Assembly: GCA_030426265.1 (NCBI GenBank)
Contig: JAUHYP010000014.1
Location: 1-63,761 of the forward strand
Origin: Gammaproteobacteria bacterium
Lineage (GTDB): Bacteria; Pseudomonadota; Gammaproteobacteria; Xanthomonadales; SZUA-36
Length of the DNA stretch: 63,761 bases
Direction of reading: 5' to 3'
Part shown: positions 50,574 to 61,112 of the stretch, piece by piece
Numbering within the stretch: the first letter of the stretch is position 1
How the letters are laid out: each line of letters starts with the position of its first letter
Notes under the pieces: generated by a model
Told to the model about the DNA's origin: nothing
Databases searched by the model: none
What the model saw: the letters and a program-made list of their open reading frames with translations, nothing else
Program-made: the position numbers and the translations under genes

Positions 50574-52355
50574 TTGAACGACATCGTCTGGCTCACCATG
50601 CGGCGGCTGCGCACGCCGCTGATCGTGCTGATCATGGTGTTCTTCGTGTCCACCTGCATCCTGGTCCTCGTGCCTGGCCAGGACCTGGATGGCAACACGG
50701 TGCACATGACGTTCCTGGAAGCCTCCTATTTCCTGGCCATCCTGGCGACCACCATCGGCCTGGGCGAAGTGCCCTACCCGTTCACGGACCTGCAGCGCAT
50801 GGTGGTGTTCCTGCTCACCTTTCCGAACGTGGTGGCCTGGCTGTACTCCATCGGCGCGATCCTGCTGCTGTTTTCCGATGCCGAGTTCAAGCGCATGCTG
50901 GAGCGGTCGCGCTTCGGCCGGCGCGTGGAGTGGATCTCCGACAACTTCCACCTGGTGGACCTGTTCCGGCCGCACCGCTTGCGACGCCGCGTCGGTCAAC
51001 CGTTCTACCTGCTGTGCGGTTTCGGCAGCGCCGGCGAACTGCTGGCCCTGGGCATGCTCAATCGCGGACTGCTGGTGGTGGCCATCGACCAGGACCAGCA
51101 ACTGATCTACCGGCGCCGACTGGATGACCGTTTCGCCGGCGTGCCCATGCTGGCGGGACCGTCCAGCGACCTGGACAACCTCAAGCTGGCCGGCCTGTGC
51201 AAGGAATCCTGCCAGGGCGTGATTGCCGCCACCGGGAAGGACCAGAGCAACCTTACCGTCGCCATCACTACGCGCCTGTTGCGCCAGGACCTGCCGGTGT
51301 TCGCCCGTGCGCACGATCCGCGAACGGCCAAGAACCTGGCGTCCTTCATCGACGAAGACCACGTGGTCGACCCCTACGCTCTGTTCGCCTCACGCCTGGA
51401 ACTGGCCTTCACCTCGCCCGTCCGCTACCAGGTGCAGGACTGGCTGCTGTCGGTCCCCGGCACCCGCCTGCGCGATCCCCTGAACCCGCCCAATGGGCTG
51501 TGGGTGATCTGCGGCAAGGGCCGGTTCGGGTCCCGCGTGCTCGATGCGCTGGAACGCAGCGGGCAGGTGTGCCGGGTCATCGACGTGCATCCCGAGCGGG
51601 TCGAAGGCCTGGAGGGCGCCGTGCTGGGCCGTGGCACCGAAGCCGACACCCTGCTGGAGGCCGGCATCCAGGACGCCGTGGGTGTGGTCGCCGGCACGGG
51701 AGACGATATCGACAACCTGTCGATCGCCCTGACGGCGCTGGAGCTCAACGACAAGCTGTTCGTGGTCGCCCGCCAGGAACACCCGCACAACGAGGAACTG
51801 TTCGACCAGTTGTTCACTGCCTGCCGCGCGCACCTGGTGGCGCGTCCCAGTCTGATCGTGGCGCGGCGTATCCTGGCGCTGGCCACCACGCCGCTGCTGA
51901 AAACCTTCCTGGAACACCTGGTGTCCGCCAAGGACGCCTTCGCCGAGCGCGCCCGCGGCCGGCTGGAACGGGCCCTGGTCGACACCTCGACGCAGAGCCT
52001 CTGGGCCCCCAGTGTCTGGGTGACGAACATCGAAGGCGAGGATGCGGTGGGCTTCCGCGCCGCGGATGAGGAGGGCGTGACCCTGCGCCTGGACCACCTG
52101 CTGCACAACACGCGCACCGGCGAGGACGAGGACCTGCGTTGCGTCTGCCTGATGCACCAGCGCGGCAGCCAGCGAACCTTCCTGCCGGAACCGGGACAGG
52201 ACCTGCGGGAGGGCGACGAACTGCTGTTCGCCGGCCGCGGTAGCGCCCGGCGCGAAATCACCCGCGCTTTGCGCGACCCGGTGCTGTTGCTGGACTACGC
52301 CACGCCCCAGCGAATCCCGCGGACCTCCATCGGGCGCTGGCTGGCGAAGCGCTGA
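50574..52355 (+). CDS. K+ channel with two cytoplasmic RCK/TrkA-N domains
   Basis: The 593-residue protein has two membrane helices (about 13-34 and 78-102) flanking a pore loop, then two nucleotide-binding RCK domains. RCK1 begins FYLLCGFGSAGELLALG (about 143) and RCK2 begins LWVICGKGRFGSRVLDAL (about 307). The layout is that of ligand-gated potassium channels. The filter reads TTIGLGE, not the canonical TVGYGD, as in the DUF6394-linked group I recall (TLGFGE). The TTG start is preceded by GGGAGGG. Gating by nucleotides or ions is likely but unproven. Confidence 0.87.
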   Translation: MNDIVWLTMRRLRTPLIVLIMVFFVSTCILVLVPGQDLDGNTVHMTFLEASYFLAILATTIGLGEVPYPFTDLQRMVVFLLTFPNVVAWLYSIGAILLLFSDAEFKRMLERSRFGRRVEWISDNFHLVDLFRPHRLRRRVGQPFYLLCGFGSAGELLALGMLNRGLLVVAIDQDQQLIYRRRLDDRFAGVPMLAGPSSDLDNLKLAGLCKESCQGVIAATGKDQSNLTVAITTRLLRQDLPVFARAHDPRTAKNLASFIDEDHVVDPYALFASRLELAFTSPVRYQVQDWLLSVPGTRLRDPLNPPNGLWVICGKGRFGSRVLDALERSGQVCRVIDVHPERVEGLEGAVLGRGTEADTLLEAGIQDAVGVVAGTGDDIDNLSIALTALELNDKLFVVARQEHPHNEELFDQLFTACRAHLVARPSLIVARRILALATTPLLKTFLEHLVSAKDAFAERARGRLERALVDTSTQSLWAPSVWVTNIEGEDAVGFRAADEEGVTLRLDHLLHNTRTGEDEDLRCVCLMHQRGSQRTFLPEPGQDLREGDELLFAGRGSARREITRALRDPVLLLDYATPQRIPRTSIGRWLAKR

Positions 52356-52367
52356 CTCGAACCGACC

Positions 52368-53138
52368 TCAGTCCAGGGTGAAGGCATCGGCCTCCCGGCC
52401 GAAGGGAAAACGCTCCCGCACCTCCCGGACCCGCGCCAGGTCGATGGCCGCCACCCGGGCGCTCTCTTCCTCCCAGGGCGCGATCACCACCTCCCCCAGC
52501 GGATCGTAGATGGCGCTGTGGCCCGGGTAGGCCACGCCCTTGCCGTCCTCGCCCACCCGGTTGACCGCGACGACGTAGGCCTGGTTCTCGATGGCGCGGG
52601 CACGGAGCAGGGTGTCCCAGGCAGCAATGCGCGGCGTCGGCCAGTTGGCGACGAAGATCTGCAGGTCGAAGTCGCCCCGGGAGCGGCACCAGACGGGAAA
52701 ACGCAGGTCGTAACAGACCTGTGGATTGACCCGCCAGAGCGCGTGCTCGAACAGCACGCGCTCATCACCGGCGACATAGCGACGGTCCTCGCCGGCGAAG
52801 CTGAACAGGTGCCGCTTGTCGTAGTGGCGCACGGCGCCATCCGGGCCGGCGAACAGGAAGCGGTTGCGCCGCCCGGCGGCATCGCGGATCACGGCGCTGC
52901 CGCAGAGGGCTCCGCCCCGCTTGCCGGCTTCCGCCCGCATCCAGGCAACGGTGGCCCCGTCCATACCCTCCTCTTCCTCCTGGGCATCACCGAGAAAACC
53001 GGTAGTGAAGGTCTCCGGCAGGACGTACAGGTCGGCGGACCCGGTGCGGTCCATGAGGGCGGCCAGGTGCTCGCGGTTACGCTCCGGCGAGCGCCATTGC
53101 AGCTGGGACTGGACCAGTGCGATGCGCAGAACGCTCAT
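52368..53138 (-). CDS. Nitrilase-superfamily amidase (omega-amidase/YafV-like)
   Basis: This 256-residue enzyme has the Glu-Lys-Cys triad: Glu in YVLPETFTTGF (about residue 43), Lys in HYDKRHLFSFAGE (about 108) and Cys in NPQVCYDLRFPVW (about 142). The CYDLRFP form places it with E. coli YafV and Nit2 omega-amidases, which hydrolyse alpha-ketoglutaramate-type products. I chose the ATG at 53138, where family similarity starts. It is downstream of a glycosyltransferase gene on the same strand, with about 100 bases between. Confidence 0.87.
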   Translation of the reverse strand: MSVLRIALVQSQLQWRSPERNREHLAALMDRTGSADLYVLPETFTTGFLGDAQEEEEGMDGATVAWMRAEAGKRGGALCGSAVIRDAAGRRNRFLFAGPDGAVRHYDKRHLFSFAGEDRRYVAGDERVLFEHALWRVNPQVCYDLRFPVWCRSRGDFDLQIFVANWPTPRIAAWDTLLRARAIENQAYVVAVNRVGEDGKGVAYPGHSAIYDPLGEVVIAPWEEESARVAAIDLARVREVRERFPFGREADAFTLD

Positions 53139-53240
53139 CGAAGGACCACCGGAATCCGGATCGTTGGCGGATGCTGGAACATTCGTTTCGGGCCAGGCAT
53201 TGAGAGGTCCCCAGTGTACCGTGCCACTCACCCGGGGCGC

Positions 53241-54230
53241 TCAGGCCACGAACAGGTAGTCCTCGCCTTCCCGCCTTCCGTGGGCTGCCATGAAGCGCCT
53301 GATTTCAGGACGCGCGCCACGGGCGCCGACCGCCACCACCACCATGCCGTCCCGCCACTGCGCGGCCTGCTCCATGCCCCACACCGGCAGGCCCCGCTTC
53401 TCACCGCCGATGCGCCGCGGATGGACCTCGACGAAACCGGAGACCTGCGCGCCCTCGGCGACCAGCAGGTCATGGAACTCACGCCCACTGGGCCCCGCGC
53501 CCCAGAGCAGGATGCCGTCCCGAACGCCACGTCCCTGCACCAGGTAATGCGCCTTGGCGCGCTGGAAGGCGCTGCGGTCGTAGCGCGCATCGGTACGCGT
53601 CAGGCGATCGCCATGATCCCGCCAGCGCAGCAACACGGCATCGGGTTTGCCCATGCGCAGCCCCTGGGCATCGGCGCGTAGGAACAGGTCGTAGTCCTCC
53701 GGCCAGTCGGGGTCGGCGTAGCCGCCGAGACATTCGATGGTTTCGCGGCGAAAAAACGCGCCGGGATTGGGTATCGGGCTTTCCACGAACAGCGAGCGCC
53801 GGATCTGCGCCGGCGTGCACTGGCGATTCAGCCAGTCCTGGTAGTGCCGGTTGCCCCCGGCGAGGCCATCGTCGGAAAAGAGTTCGACCCGGCAGCCGGC
53901 AATGGCGACCTCCGGGTGCGCTTCGAGCCAGGCACGCTGGGTGGAAAGGCGCATGGGCAAGGCGATGTCGTCGGCATCCATCCGCGCCACGAATTCGCCG
54001 CGGGATGCCGCCAGCCCCGTGTTGAACGCGGCGGAAACGCCCTGGCCACCGGAAGAGAGCATCTGGACGCGTTCATCGAGCCCCCGAAGCCGCTCGAGAG
54101 CGCCATCCGTGGAACCATCGTCCACCACCAGCAGTTCGAGCTCGGGCAGGTCCTGCGCCAGGATGCTGTCGACAGCCGCCTGCAGGTACGGCCCACCGTC
54201 GCGGACCGGCATGACAACACTGACACTCAT
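53241..54230 (-). CDS. Family 2 glycosyltransferase with a C-terminal Rossmann-like domain
   Basis: The 329-residue protein has a GT-A domain (about 1-215): VSVVMPVRDGG, VVDDGSTDGALE with the sugar-nucleotide aspartates, and the DxD-like ARMDADDIALP. NPGAFFRRE and DWPEDYDLFLRA follow. From about 235 a second domain starts GILLWGAGPSGREFHDLL, resembling nucleotide- or acyl-sugar-binding Rossmann folds. It should transfer a sugar to an unknown acceptor. There is no ribosome binding site at the ATG; a terminator-like hairpin ends one base before it. Confidence 0.82.
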   Translation of the reverse strand: MSVSVVMPVRDGGPYLQAAVDSILAQDLPELELLVVDDGSTDGALERLRGLDERVQMLSSGGQGVSAAFNTGLAASRGEFVARMDADDIALPMRLSTQRAWLEAHPEVAIAGCRVELFSDDGLAGGNRHYQDWLNRQCTPAQIRRSLFVESPIPNPGAFFRRETIECLGGYADPDWPEDYDLFLRADAQGLRMGKPDAVLLRWRDHGDRLTRTDARYDRSAFQRAKAHYLVQGRGVRDGILLWGAGPSGREFHDLLVAEGAQVSGFVEVHPRRIGGEKRGLPVWGMEQAAQWRDGMVVVAVGARGARPEIRRFMAAHGRREGEDYLFVA

Positions 54231-54231
54231 G

Positions 54232-54260
54232 AAAAAATGGGCCGGGAAGGTCCCCCGGCC
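54232..54260 (-). terminator. Terminator or attenuator abutting the glycosyltransferase start
   Basis: On the minus strand GGCCGGG (54254-54260) pairs with CCCGGCC (54240-54246) and is followed by six Ts (54232-54237), one base before the ATG at 54230. It may end lysS transcripts or act as an attenuator for the next gene. The rest of the gap (54261-54480) holds one 7-bp inverted repeat (54279-54302) and no gene I can support. Confidence 0.75.
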
Positions 54261-54480
54261 GACACAAACGATGGTCTGGCGAACGAGTCCCCTTCCGTTC
54301 GCTGCAACCCCGACCGCCGATTGCGCCCGCCAGGAGGACTCATCCCCCCCCGACCCAGGATCGTTGCCGATCCGAAGGCCCTCGTTGGTGCGGCCTTCAC
54401 GGGGAATACGCAGGGAAGGCGGAAAGGTTGGCGCGATTCAGACAGGGCGAAGCCTTCCGTCCATGAGCCGGCCGATCGAA

Positions 54481-55998
<1,518 letters not shown>

Positions 55999-56134
55999 GG
56001 TCTGGAATCCACCCGCGTGGGGCGGGGCATCGCTGAAAGGGGGCTATTTTATGTAAATTGCCGCCCCGGCGACCAGACGTAAGCGCCCTGCCCCGCCCTA
56101 CGCGGACGAATTGCGTTCCGGCCCCGTCGCCTCC

Positions 56135-58129
56135 TCAGAATCGGAAGGCGGCCGAAGCGACGATTTCGCGACCGATGGCGGGGTAGCCGACGTAGTTGTT
56201 GGTCGGTGCGCCCAGCCAGGTGTAGGTGGCGTGGTCGTAGTAGAACTCGTCGAACAGGTTGTTCACCGTCAGCGCCAGGGTCAGGTGCTCCAGCGGGGTC
56301 CAGTCGGCGAACACGCGGGCCACCAGGTAGGATTCCTTGTCCGGCGCATCCGCGGCCACCGCATTGGGTTCGGATTCGACGTAACGCGCCTGGGCGCCCA
56401 GGGTCCAGTTCTCGAAACCGTACCAGGTGAAGCTGCCCAGCCAGGTGGTGCCGATGGAGGTGCCCAGGCCCAGGTTGCTGTCGGCCAGGGGGGCACCGTT
56501 CAGCGTGTTGTCGGCGTCCCACATTCCGATGCTGGCTTCGAAGTCGTTCGCACGCCAGCCGGTTTCGATCTCGTAGCCCTCGACCTTGGCGTCGCCGATG
56601 TTCCGCCAGTAGCCCCAGACGGCGCCGCCGACGTACTCGACGTCGATGAAGTTCTCGATGTCCTGCTCATACCAGGTGGCCGCCACGTACCAGGGACCGC
56701 GCGACCAGGAGATGCCGAATTCGATGTTGTCGGCCTGCTCCGATTCCAGCGAGCCGTCGTGGACGTACAGGCCGCTGAAGAAGGCCTCGCGGATGGTCAC
56801 GCCACGAAAGGCCTCGGCGTACAGGCCTCGGAGCACCAGGCCATCGATGACTTCCCAGGTGACTCCGACATTCGGGCTGATGCCGTCGTCGGAGATATTG
56901 ACGCCTTCGCTCACCCCGCCGACGCCGTCGAGGTCGTAGTCATCAAAACGCAGACCGGCGGACAGGGTGATGGCCTCGTTCAACTGCCAGTTGTCCTGGA
57001 TGTACAGCCCCAGCACGGAAGCGTCCTGGCGCGTGCGGCCCCAGGCGAAGGGCGGCGTGGCGTTCTGGCCGGAATCCAGTTCGTCGGCGCGGTAGTCCAC
57101 GCCGTAGGTCAGGCTGTGCGATCCCAGGATAGTGGTGTTGCGCACGTCGAAACCGGTGCTGCTGAAGTCACCCTCGCCGTAGATGATGTCGGCGGTCTGG
57201 CGCTGGACGCGGAAGTCGGTGTCGTTGCGGTAGACCGTCACGTGCAGGTCCACGGCGTCGCCCATGGGGTCGTAGTCGTAGTTGGCCGCCAGGGTCTCAC
57301 GGTTCATTTCCTGGTCGGAGAGGATGTAGGTGCCGCGGAAATTGGTCAGGTTGGGACGCTCGTAAGTCGTGGCCTCGTCGTCGACGCCCTCGGCGGTCAG
57401 GCTCCAGGCGTGGTCGCCATGCTGGCCGTCCAGCTTGGCGAACAGGCGCAGGTGGTCGTAAGGCGTCGCCTCCTGCAGGTTGCCGTGGCCATCCTCGTAC
57501 TCGTCACGGCTTTCGCGCGTGGCGCCCACGATCAGGCCCACGCTGTCGCTGAACTTGCCGTACAGGGCGGCTGACTGGCGGTCGCCGTCTTCGCCGTTGA
57601 AGATGCCCGTCACGCGCAGGTAGCCACCGAAGTCGCGGTCCGCGGCCAGCATGTCATCGGCCGTCTTGAGCGTCGCGCGCAGGGCGCCGGTCAGAGCGCC
57701 CGCGCCGTTGGTGGCGACGCCGGCGCCGGCGTCCAGTTCGATGGTGCGCACGAAATCCGGTTCGATCTGCACCCGGCCCTGGTGGTGGTAGAGCTCACCC
57801 GGGCTCTGCGCGCCGTCGACCGTGTAGTTGAGCATGACATCCTCGAAACCGCGCACGTAGATCTTCTGCGCCGTGGCGGAACCGCCGCCGACGGCCACGG
57901 AGGACTGGTAGGCGAAGATGTCCTCGAGGGTCGTGGCCTGCTGGCGCAGCAGGTCTTCACCCGACACCACCATGTTGCCCGGCTCCATACGCTGGCCGAT
58001 GACCTCGACGGTTTCGAGCTCGGTGCTTTCCTCGTCAGCGTCGACTTCCTGCGCGGCGAGGTCCTGGGCGTACAGGGCGTGGGTGATGGCCGCAGACAGC
58101 AGCAGGGCCGCGGAGGCGATTCTGTTCAT
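56135..58129 (-). CDS. TonB-dependent outer-membrane receptor, iron-regulated
   Basis: The 664-residue protein has a signal peptide (MNRIASAALLLSAAITHALYAQ), a TonB-box-like stretch (ELETVEVIGQ, about 40-48), a plug domain (about 60-165, with KIYVRGFEDVMLNYTVDG) and a 22-strand barrel ending in the aromatic SAAFRF. NLFDEFYYDHATY near the end is the usual TonB-receptor motif. A promoter overlapped by Fur-box-like palindromes lies 75-120 bases upstream, so iron uptake (siderophore or heme) is the likely job. The exact ligand cannot be told. It separates lysS from prfB. Confidence 0.9.
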   Translation of the reverse strand: MNRIASAALLLSAAITHALYAQDLAAQEVDADEESTELETVEVIGQRMEPGNMVVSGEDLLRQQATTLEDIFAYQSSVAVGGGSATAQKIYVRGFEDVMLNYTVDGAQSPGELYHHQGRVQIEPDFVRTIELDAGAGVATNGAGALTGALRATLKTADDMLAADRDFGGYLRVTGIFNGEDGDRQSAALYGKFSDSVGLIVGATRESRDEYEDGHGNLQEATPYDHLRLFAKLDGQHGDHAWSLTAEGVDDEATTYERPNLTNFRGTYILSDQEMNRETLAANYDYDPMGDAVDLHVTVYRNDTDFRVQRQTADIIYGEGDFSSTGFDVRNTTILGSHSLTYGVDYRADELDSGQNATPPFAWGRTRQDASVLGLYIQDNWQLNEAITLSAGLRFDDYDLDGVGGVSEGVNISDDGISPNVGVTWEVIDGLVLRGLYAEAFRGVTIREAFFSGLYVHDGSLESEQADNIEFGISWSRGPWYVAATWYEQDIENFIDVEYVGGAVWGYWRNIGDAKVEGYEIETGWRANDFEASIGMWDADNTLNGAPLADSNLGLGTSIGTTWLGSFTWYGFENWTLGAQARYVESEPNAVAADAPDKESYLVARVFADWTPLEHLTLALTVNNLFDEFYYDHATYTWLGAPTNNYVGYPAIGREIVASAAFRF

Positions 58130-58202
58130 GGGTGGTGTCGTTCCTGTTGGTGGATTGATTCCGCACGAACGAGGGTCTCCATCATTCGCGCTGCGTATAA
58201 AC

Positions 58203-58250
58203 GCGAATGATATTCATCCACTTTCAGAAGTGCAATTGATAATTATTATC
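58203..58250 (-). promoter_or_regulatory. Fur-controlled promoter of the TonB receptor
   Basis: Minus-strand TTGCAC (58230-58235) and TATCAT (58207-58212) are 17 bases apart. A palindrome GATAATTATTATC (58238-58250), 12 of 13 matches to the core Fur box, lies just upstream of the -35. A weaker Fur-like site (58203-58221, about 13 of 19) covers the -10. Iron-loaded Fur should block this promoter. The stretch is very AT-rich for this genome. Confidence 0.75.
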
Positions 58251-58277
58251 TTTTATGAAATTTTGCGTGGCACGAAG

Positions 58278-58300
58278 GATCCCGCCTTTTCGGCGGGATC
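58278..58300 (-). terminator. Hairpin after prfB
   Basis: GATCCCGCC (58278-58286) pairs perfectly with GGCGGGATC (58292-58300). It lies 17 bases after the prfB stop but has no good T-run, so its terminator strength is uncertain. Confidence 0.5.
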
Positions 58301-58316
58301 ACTGATGACGCAGGTC

Positions 58317-59412
58317 TCAGAGACCTTCTTTCAGGGAGGCTTCGACGAAGTCGTCCAGGTCGCCGTCCAGCACGGCCTGGGTATTGCCGGTCTGCATGCC
58401 GGTCCGCAGGTCCTTGATGCGCGAATCGTCCAGCACGTAGGAGCGGATCTGGCTGCCCCAGCCGATGTCGGACTTGGCGTCTTCCTGCGCCTGGCTGGCC
58501 TCGTTGCGCTTCTGCACTTCCAGCTCGTAGAGCTTGGCGCGCAGCTGCTTCATGGCCTGGTCCTTGTTCTTGTGCTGGGAGCGGTCATTCTGGCACTGCA
58601 CCACCACGCCCGACGGCATGTGCGTGATACGCACTGCCGACTCGGTGCGGTTCACGTGCTGGCCGCCGGCGCCGGAGGCGCGATAGACGTCGATGCGCAG
58701 GTCCGAGGGATCGATCTCGATCTCGATGTCGTCGTCCACCTCGGGCGAGACGAACACGGCCGCGAAGGAGGTGTGTCGCCGGTTGCCTGAATCGAAGGGC
58801 GACTTGCGCACCAGGCGGTGCACGCCGGTCTCGGTGCGGCACCAGCCGAACACGTAATCGCCGGTGACATGCACCGTGGCACTCTTGATGCCGGCCACCT
58901 CCCCTGCGGAGGCCTCCACCAGCTCGGCCTTCCAGCCGCGGCGTTCGAACCAGCGCAGGTACATGCGCAGCAGCATTTCGGCCCAGTCCTGAGCCTCGGT
59001 GCCGCCGGAGCCGGCCTGGATGTCCAGGTAACAGGGACGGTCGTCCATCTCGCCGGAGAACATGCGCTGGAACTCGAGTTCCTCGACCTTGACGGCCAGG
59101 GAATCGATGTCCGCCACGACCTCGTCGACGGTGCCCTCGTCGTCCTCGGCCTCCGCGAGCTCCAACAGGTCAGCCGCGTCACTCAGTCCCTGCCCTGCCG
59201 TGTCCAGGGTGGAAACGATCTTGGCCAGGGACGAACGCTCCCGACCGAGGGCCTGCGCCCGCTCGGGATTGTTCCAGACTTCGGGGTTTTCGAGCTCGCG
59301 GGTGACTTCCTCGAGCCGGTCGCGCTTTACGGCGTAGTCAAAGGTACCCCCTCAGCGCTTCGACGCGCTGTTGGAGGTCATCCAGTCGTTCGTTGATCGG
59401 TGCGGTTTCCAT
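58317..59412 (-). CDS. prfB: Peptide chain release factor 2 with programmed +1 frameshift
   Basis: RF2 reads UAA and UGA. The gene starts at ATG 59412 and runs 24 codons to an in-frame TGA (59338-59340). It continues in the +1 frame to 58317, giving about 364 residues. The stop-recognition motif SPF (RKSPFDSGN) and the catalytic GGQ ([12 protein letters not shown]) are present. The break is not a mutation: the AGGGGG-TAC-CTT-TGA-C layout is the known autoregulatory frameshift site. A TACAAT box at 59454-59459 is the likely -10. prfB lies between the TonB receptor and the beta-helix gene, not beside recJ and lysS. Confidence 0.96.
59338..59355 (-). other. prfB programmed +1 frameshift site
   Basis: On the minus strand the order is CTG AGG GGG TAC CTT TGA C. 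AGGGGG acts as an internal Shine-Dalgarno and CTT slips to TTT when the TGA is read slowly for lack of RF2. The E. coli site differs only at the TAC codon (TAT there). Confidence 0.95.
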
Positions 59413-59487
59413 GGGGTTCCGGCCCGGGGGGCGGCAATGAAACGAAGCGCGGAATTGTACACCACCGCGCCCCGGTGACCGTAGCCC

Positions 59488-60981
59488 TCAGCCCTCGCCG
59501 CAGCGGATGGGCGCGATGTCCGCGAGGCGCTGGATGGGGAAGGCGCCGCTGCCGAAGCGGGCGAGTCCGGACTGGTAGCTGACGTCGCCGCGCTTGCAAT
59601 CGGCAAAGCGGATCTCGAGCTCGCCCCAGGACTCGGCGCCGTCCAGGTCGACGTCCGGTCCACCGCCCGGCACCAGTTCGCCATCGGGATGGATTACGGC
59701 GTCGATGGTGAGTGTTCCGTCGACCAGGTCGCCCACGCCGTAGATCCACGCGGCTGCACCGTCGAGGTCGAAGGTGTTCCAGAACACCAGGTAACCGCCC
59801 GCGTTCAGCTTCTGCACCGTGAGGTAATGCCCGTCCTGTGCGGCATCGAACCAGGTGCCGTTGGCGCCGCCAAGCGCCAGGCCCAGGGCCGCCGGCTTCT
59901 CGAAGGCGCCGATGTCGCACCGGGCCAGGCCGTTGCCCGAACCGTCCTGCGGCCGGGTCGTGCCCAGCACGTCCGTCGCCGGACAGTCGAAACCCCGGTC
60001 CCCGACCCCGTCCAGCGCCGGGCTGCCCGGCCCCGGCATGACAACGTAACCGTCGGACATGTCGATCGCCAACGGCGCCAGCGACACCCCCACGCGATCC
60101 GTGGGCTTGACGGCCACGCAGCCCGGGTTGGTGAGCAGGTTGTAGCCACCGCTGTCGGGCAAACAGCCCAGGCCACTGATGATGGACGCCGTGATGTTGG
60201 CCGTGGGCTGCGGGCCGATGCCACCGATGTTGGTGAACAGAAGCACATCGGACGCCGCCAGTTGCCCGCGCGTGGGCGCGAGGAAGGTCGAGAACGTAAT
60301 GTCCAGCGACGCCACCCCGATGTTGTAGATGTAGACGCTGCCCACCCCGTCCGGGTCCACCGGATCCCAAGCATCGGCGATCAGCACGTTCGAGAGCGTC
60401 AGCGCTCCGAAATTCTCGGCGACGATCCCGAAGCCGTCGTTGGAGACGTTGGTGATGCGGACATTCGCCAGCGTGGTGTCACCCTCGTTGTAGAGCACCG
60501 CCGCCTCGGCGCCGCCCGTTGCGGGGGTGTGGATGTTCTCGAAATCCACCTGGTCGAGCGCCAGGCGGCCACCGGGCGCCACCCGGATCAGCGGTTCGGC
60601 CCCCACCGAAGTCATCGTGGACGTGAAGTCCCGAACCTGGAGCCGTTCCAGATCCAGCGCTGCGCCTTCCTGCACCCGGAACAGCGTGCCGAACGACAGC
60701 GCATCGCCACCGCCCGTCAGCGTCGAACCAAAACCTTCGATACGAACGGTCGAGGCGATCGGCGGCAAGGGCGCGCCATGAACGTCGATGACGTACTCAC
60801 CGTTGTCCGCCAGGCGAATCGTGCTTCCGCCCTGTGCCCGGTTGGCGGCCTCGATCGCTGTCAGCAGCGCGTCGACATCACCGTTGGAGATGGTGTGGAT
60901 TTCGTTGGCGTGGATGGGGGCGGTGGAGAGGAGGAGCGAGAACAGCGTGAAGTGGAGCATCTTGTTTTTGTGCTTGGGCAT
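59488..60981 (-). CDS. Secreted beta-helix protein with a C-terminal accessory domain
   Basis: The 497-residue protein has a signal peptide (LFSLLLSTAPIHA) and a repetitive region (about 50-290) rich in short strands and Asn/Gly turns, typical of right-handed parallel beta-helices of the pectate-lyase/choice-of-anchor-Q kind. Segments such as PALDGVGDRGFDCPATDVLG and RCDIGAFE mark its end. The last 130 residues (GTWFDAAQDGHYLTV to PIRCGEG) form a separate Trp-rich, two-Cys domain that I recall at the C-terminus of many secreted proteins of Wenzhouxiangella-like bacteria. The ATG at 60981 has AAGGA nine bases upstream. No catalytic residues can be named. Confidence 0.72.
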   Translation of the reverse strand: MPKHKNKMLHFTLFSLLLSTAPIHANEIHTISNGDVDALLTAIEAANRAQGGSTIRLADNGEYVIDVHGAPLPPIASTVRIEGFGSTLTGGGDALSFGTLFRVQEGAALDLERLQVRDFTSTMTSVGAEPLIRVAPGGRLALDQVDFENIHTPATGGAEAAVLYNEGDTTLANVRITNVSNDGFGIVAENFGALTLSNVLIADAWDPVDPDGVGSVYIYNIGVASLDITFSTFLAPTRGQLAASDVLLFTNIGGIGPQPTANITASIISGLGCLPDSGGYNLLTNPGCVAVKPTDRVGVSLAPLAIDMSDGYVVMPGPGSPALDGVGDRGFDCPATDVLGTTRPQDGSGNGLARCDIGAFEKPAALGLALGGANGTWFDAAQDGHYLTVQKLNAGGYLVFWNTFDLDGAAAWIYGVGDLVDGTLTIDAVIHPDGELVPGGGPDVDLDGAESWGELEIRFADCKRGDVSYQSGLARFGSGAFPIQRLADIAPIRCGEG

Positions 60982-61112
60982 GAATCGGGTCCTTGATTCA
61001 GAAACGAGTGAATGATTCTTCTACGCACCGACTGAACAGTGACTGAACGACTCCGAGTTTACCTGTGGCTTGTGTCAGTCAAGCATCAGGCGCCGCGACT
61101 GCTCGACTCGGA

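Noticed and set aside
58317-59412. prfB as a frameshifted pseudogene
   Set aside because: The in-frame TGA is in the exact context of the conserved programmed frameshift, and both parts are intact.
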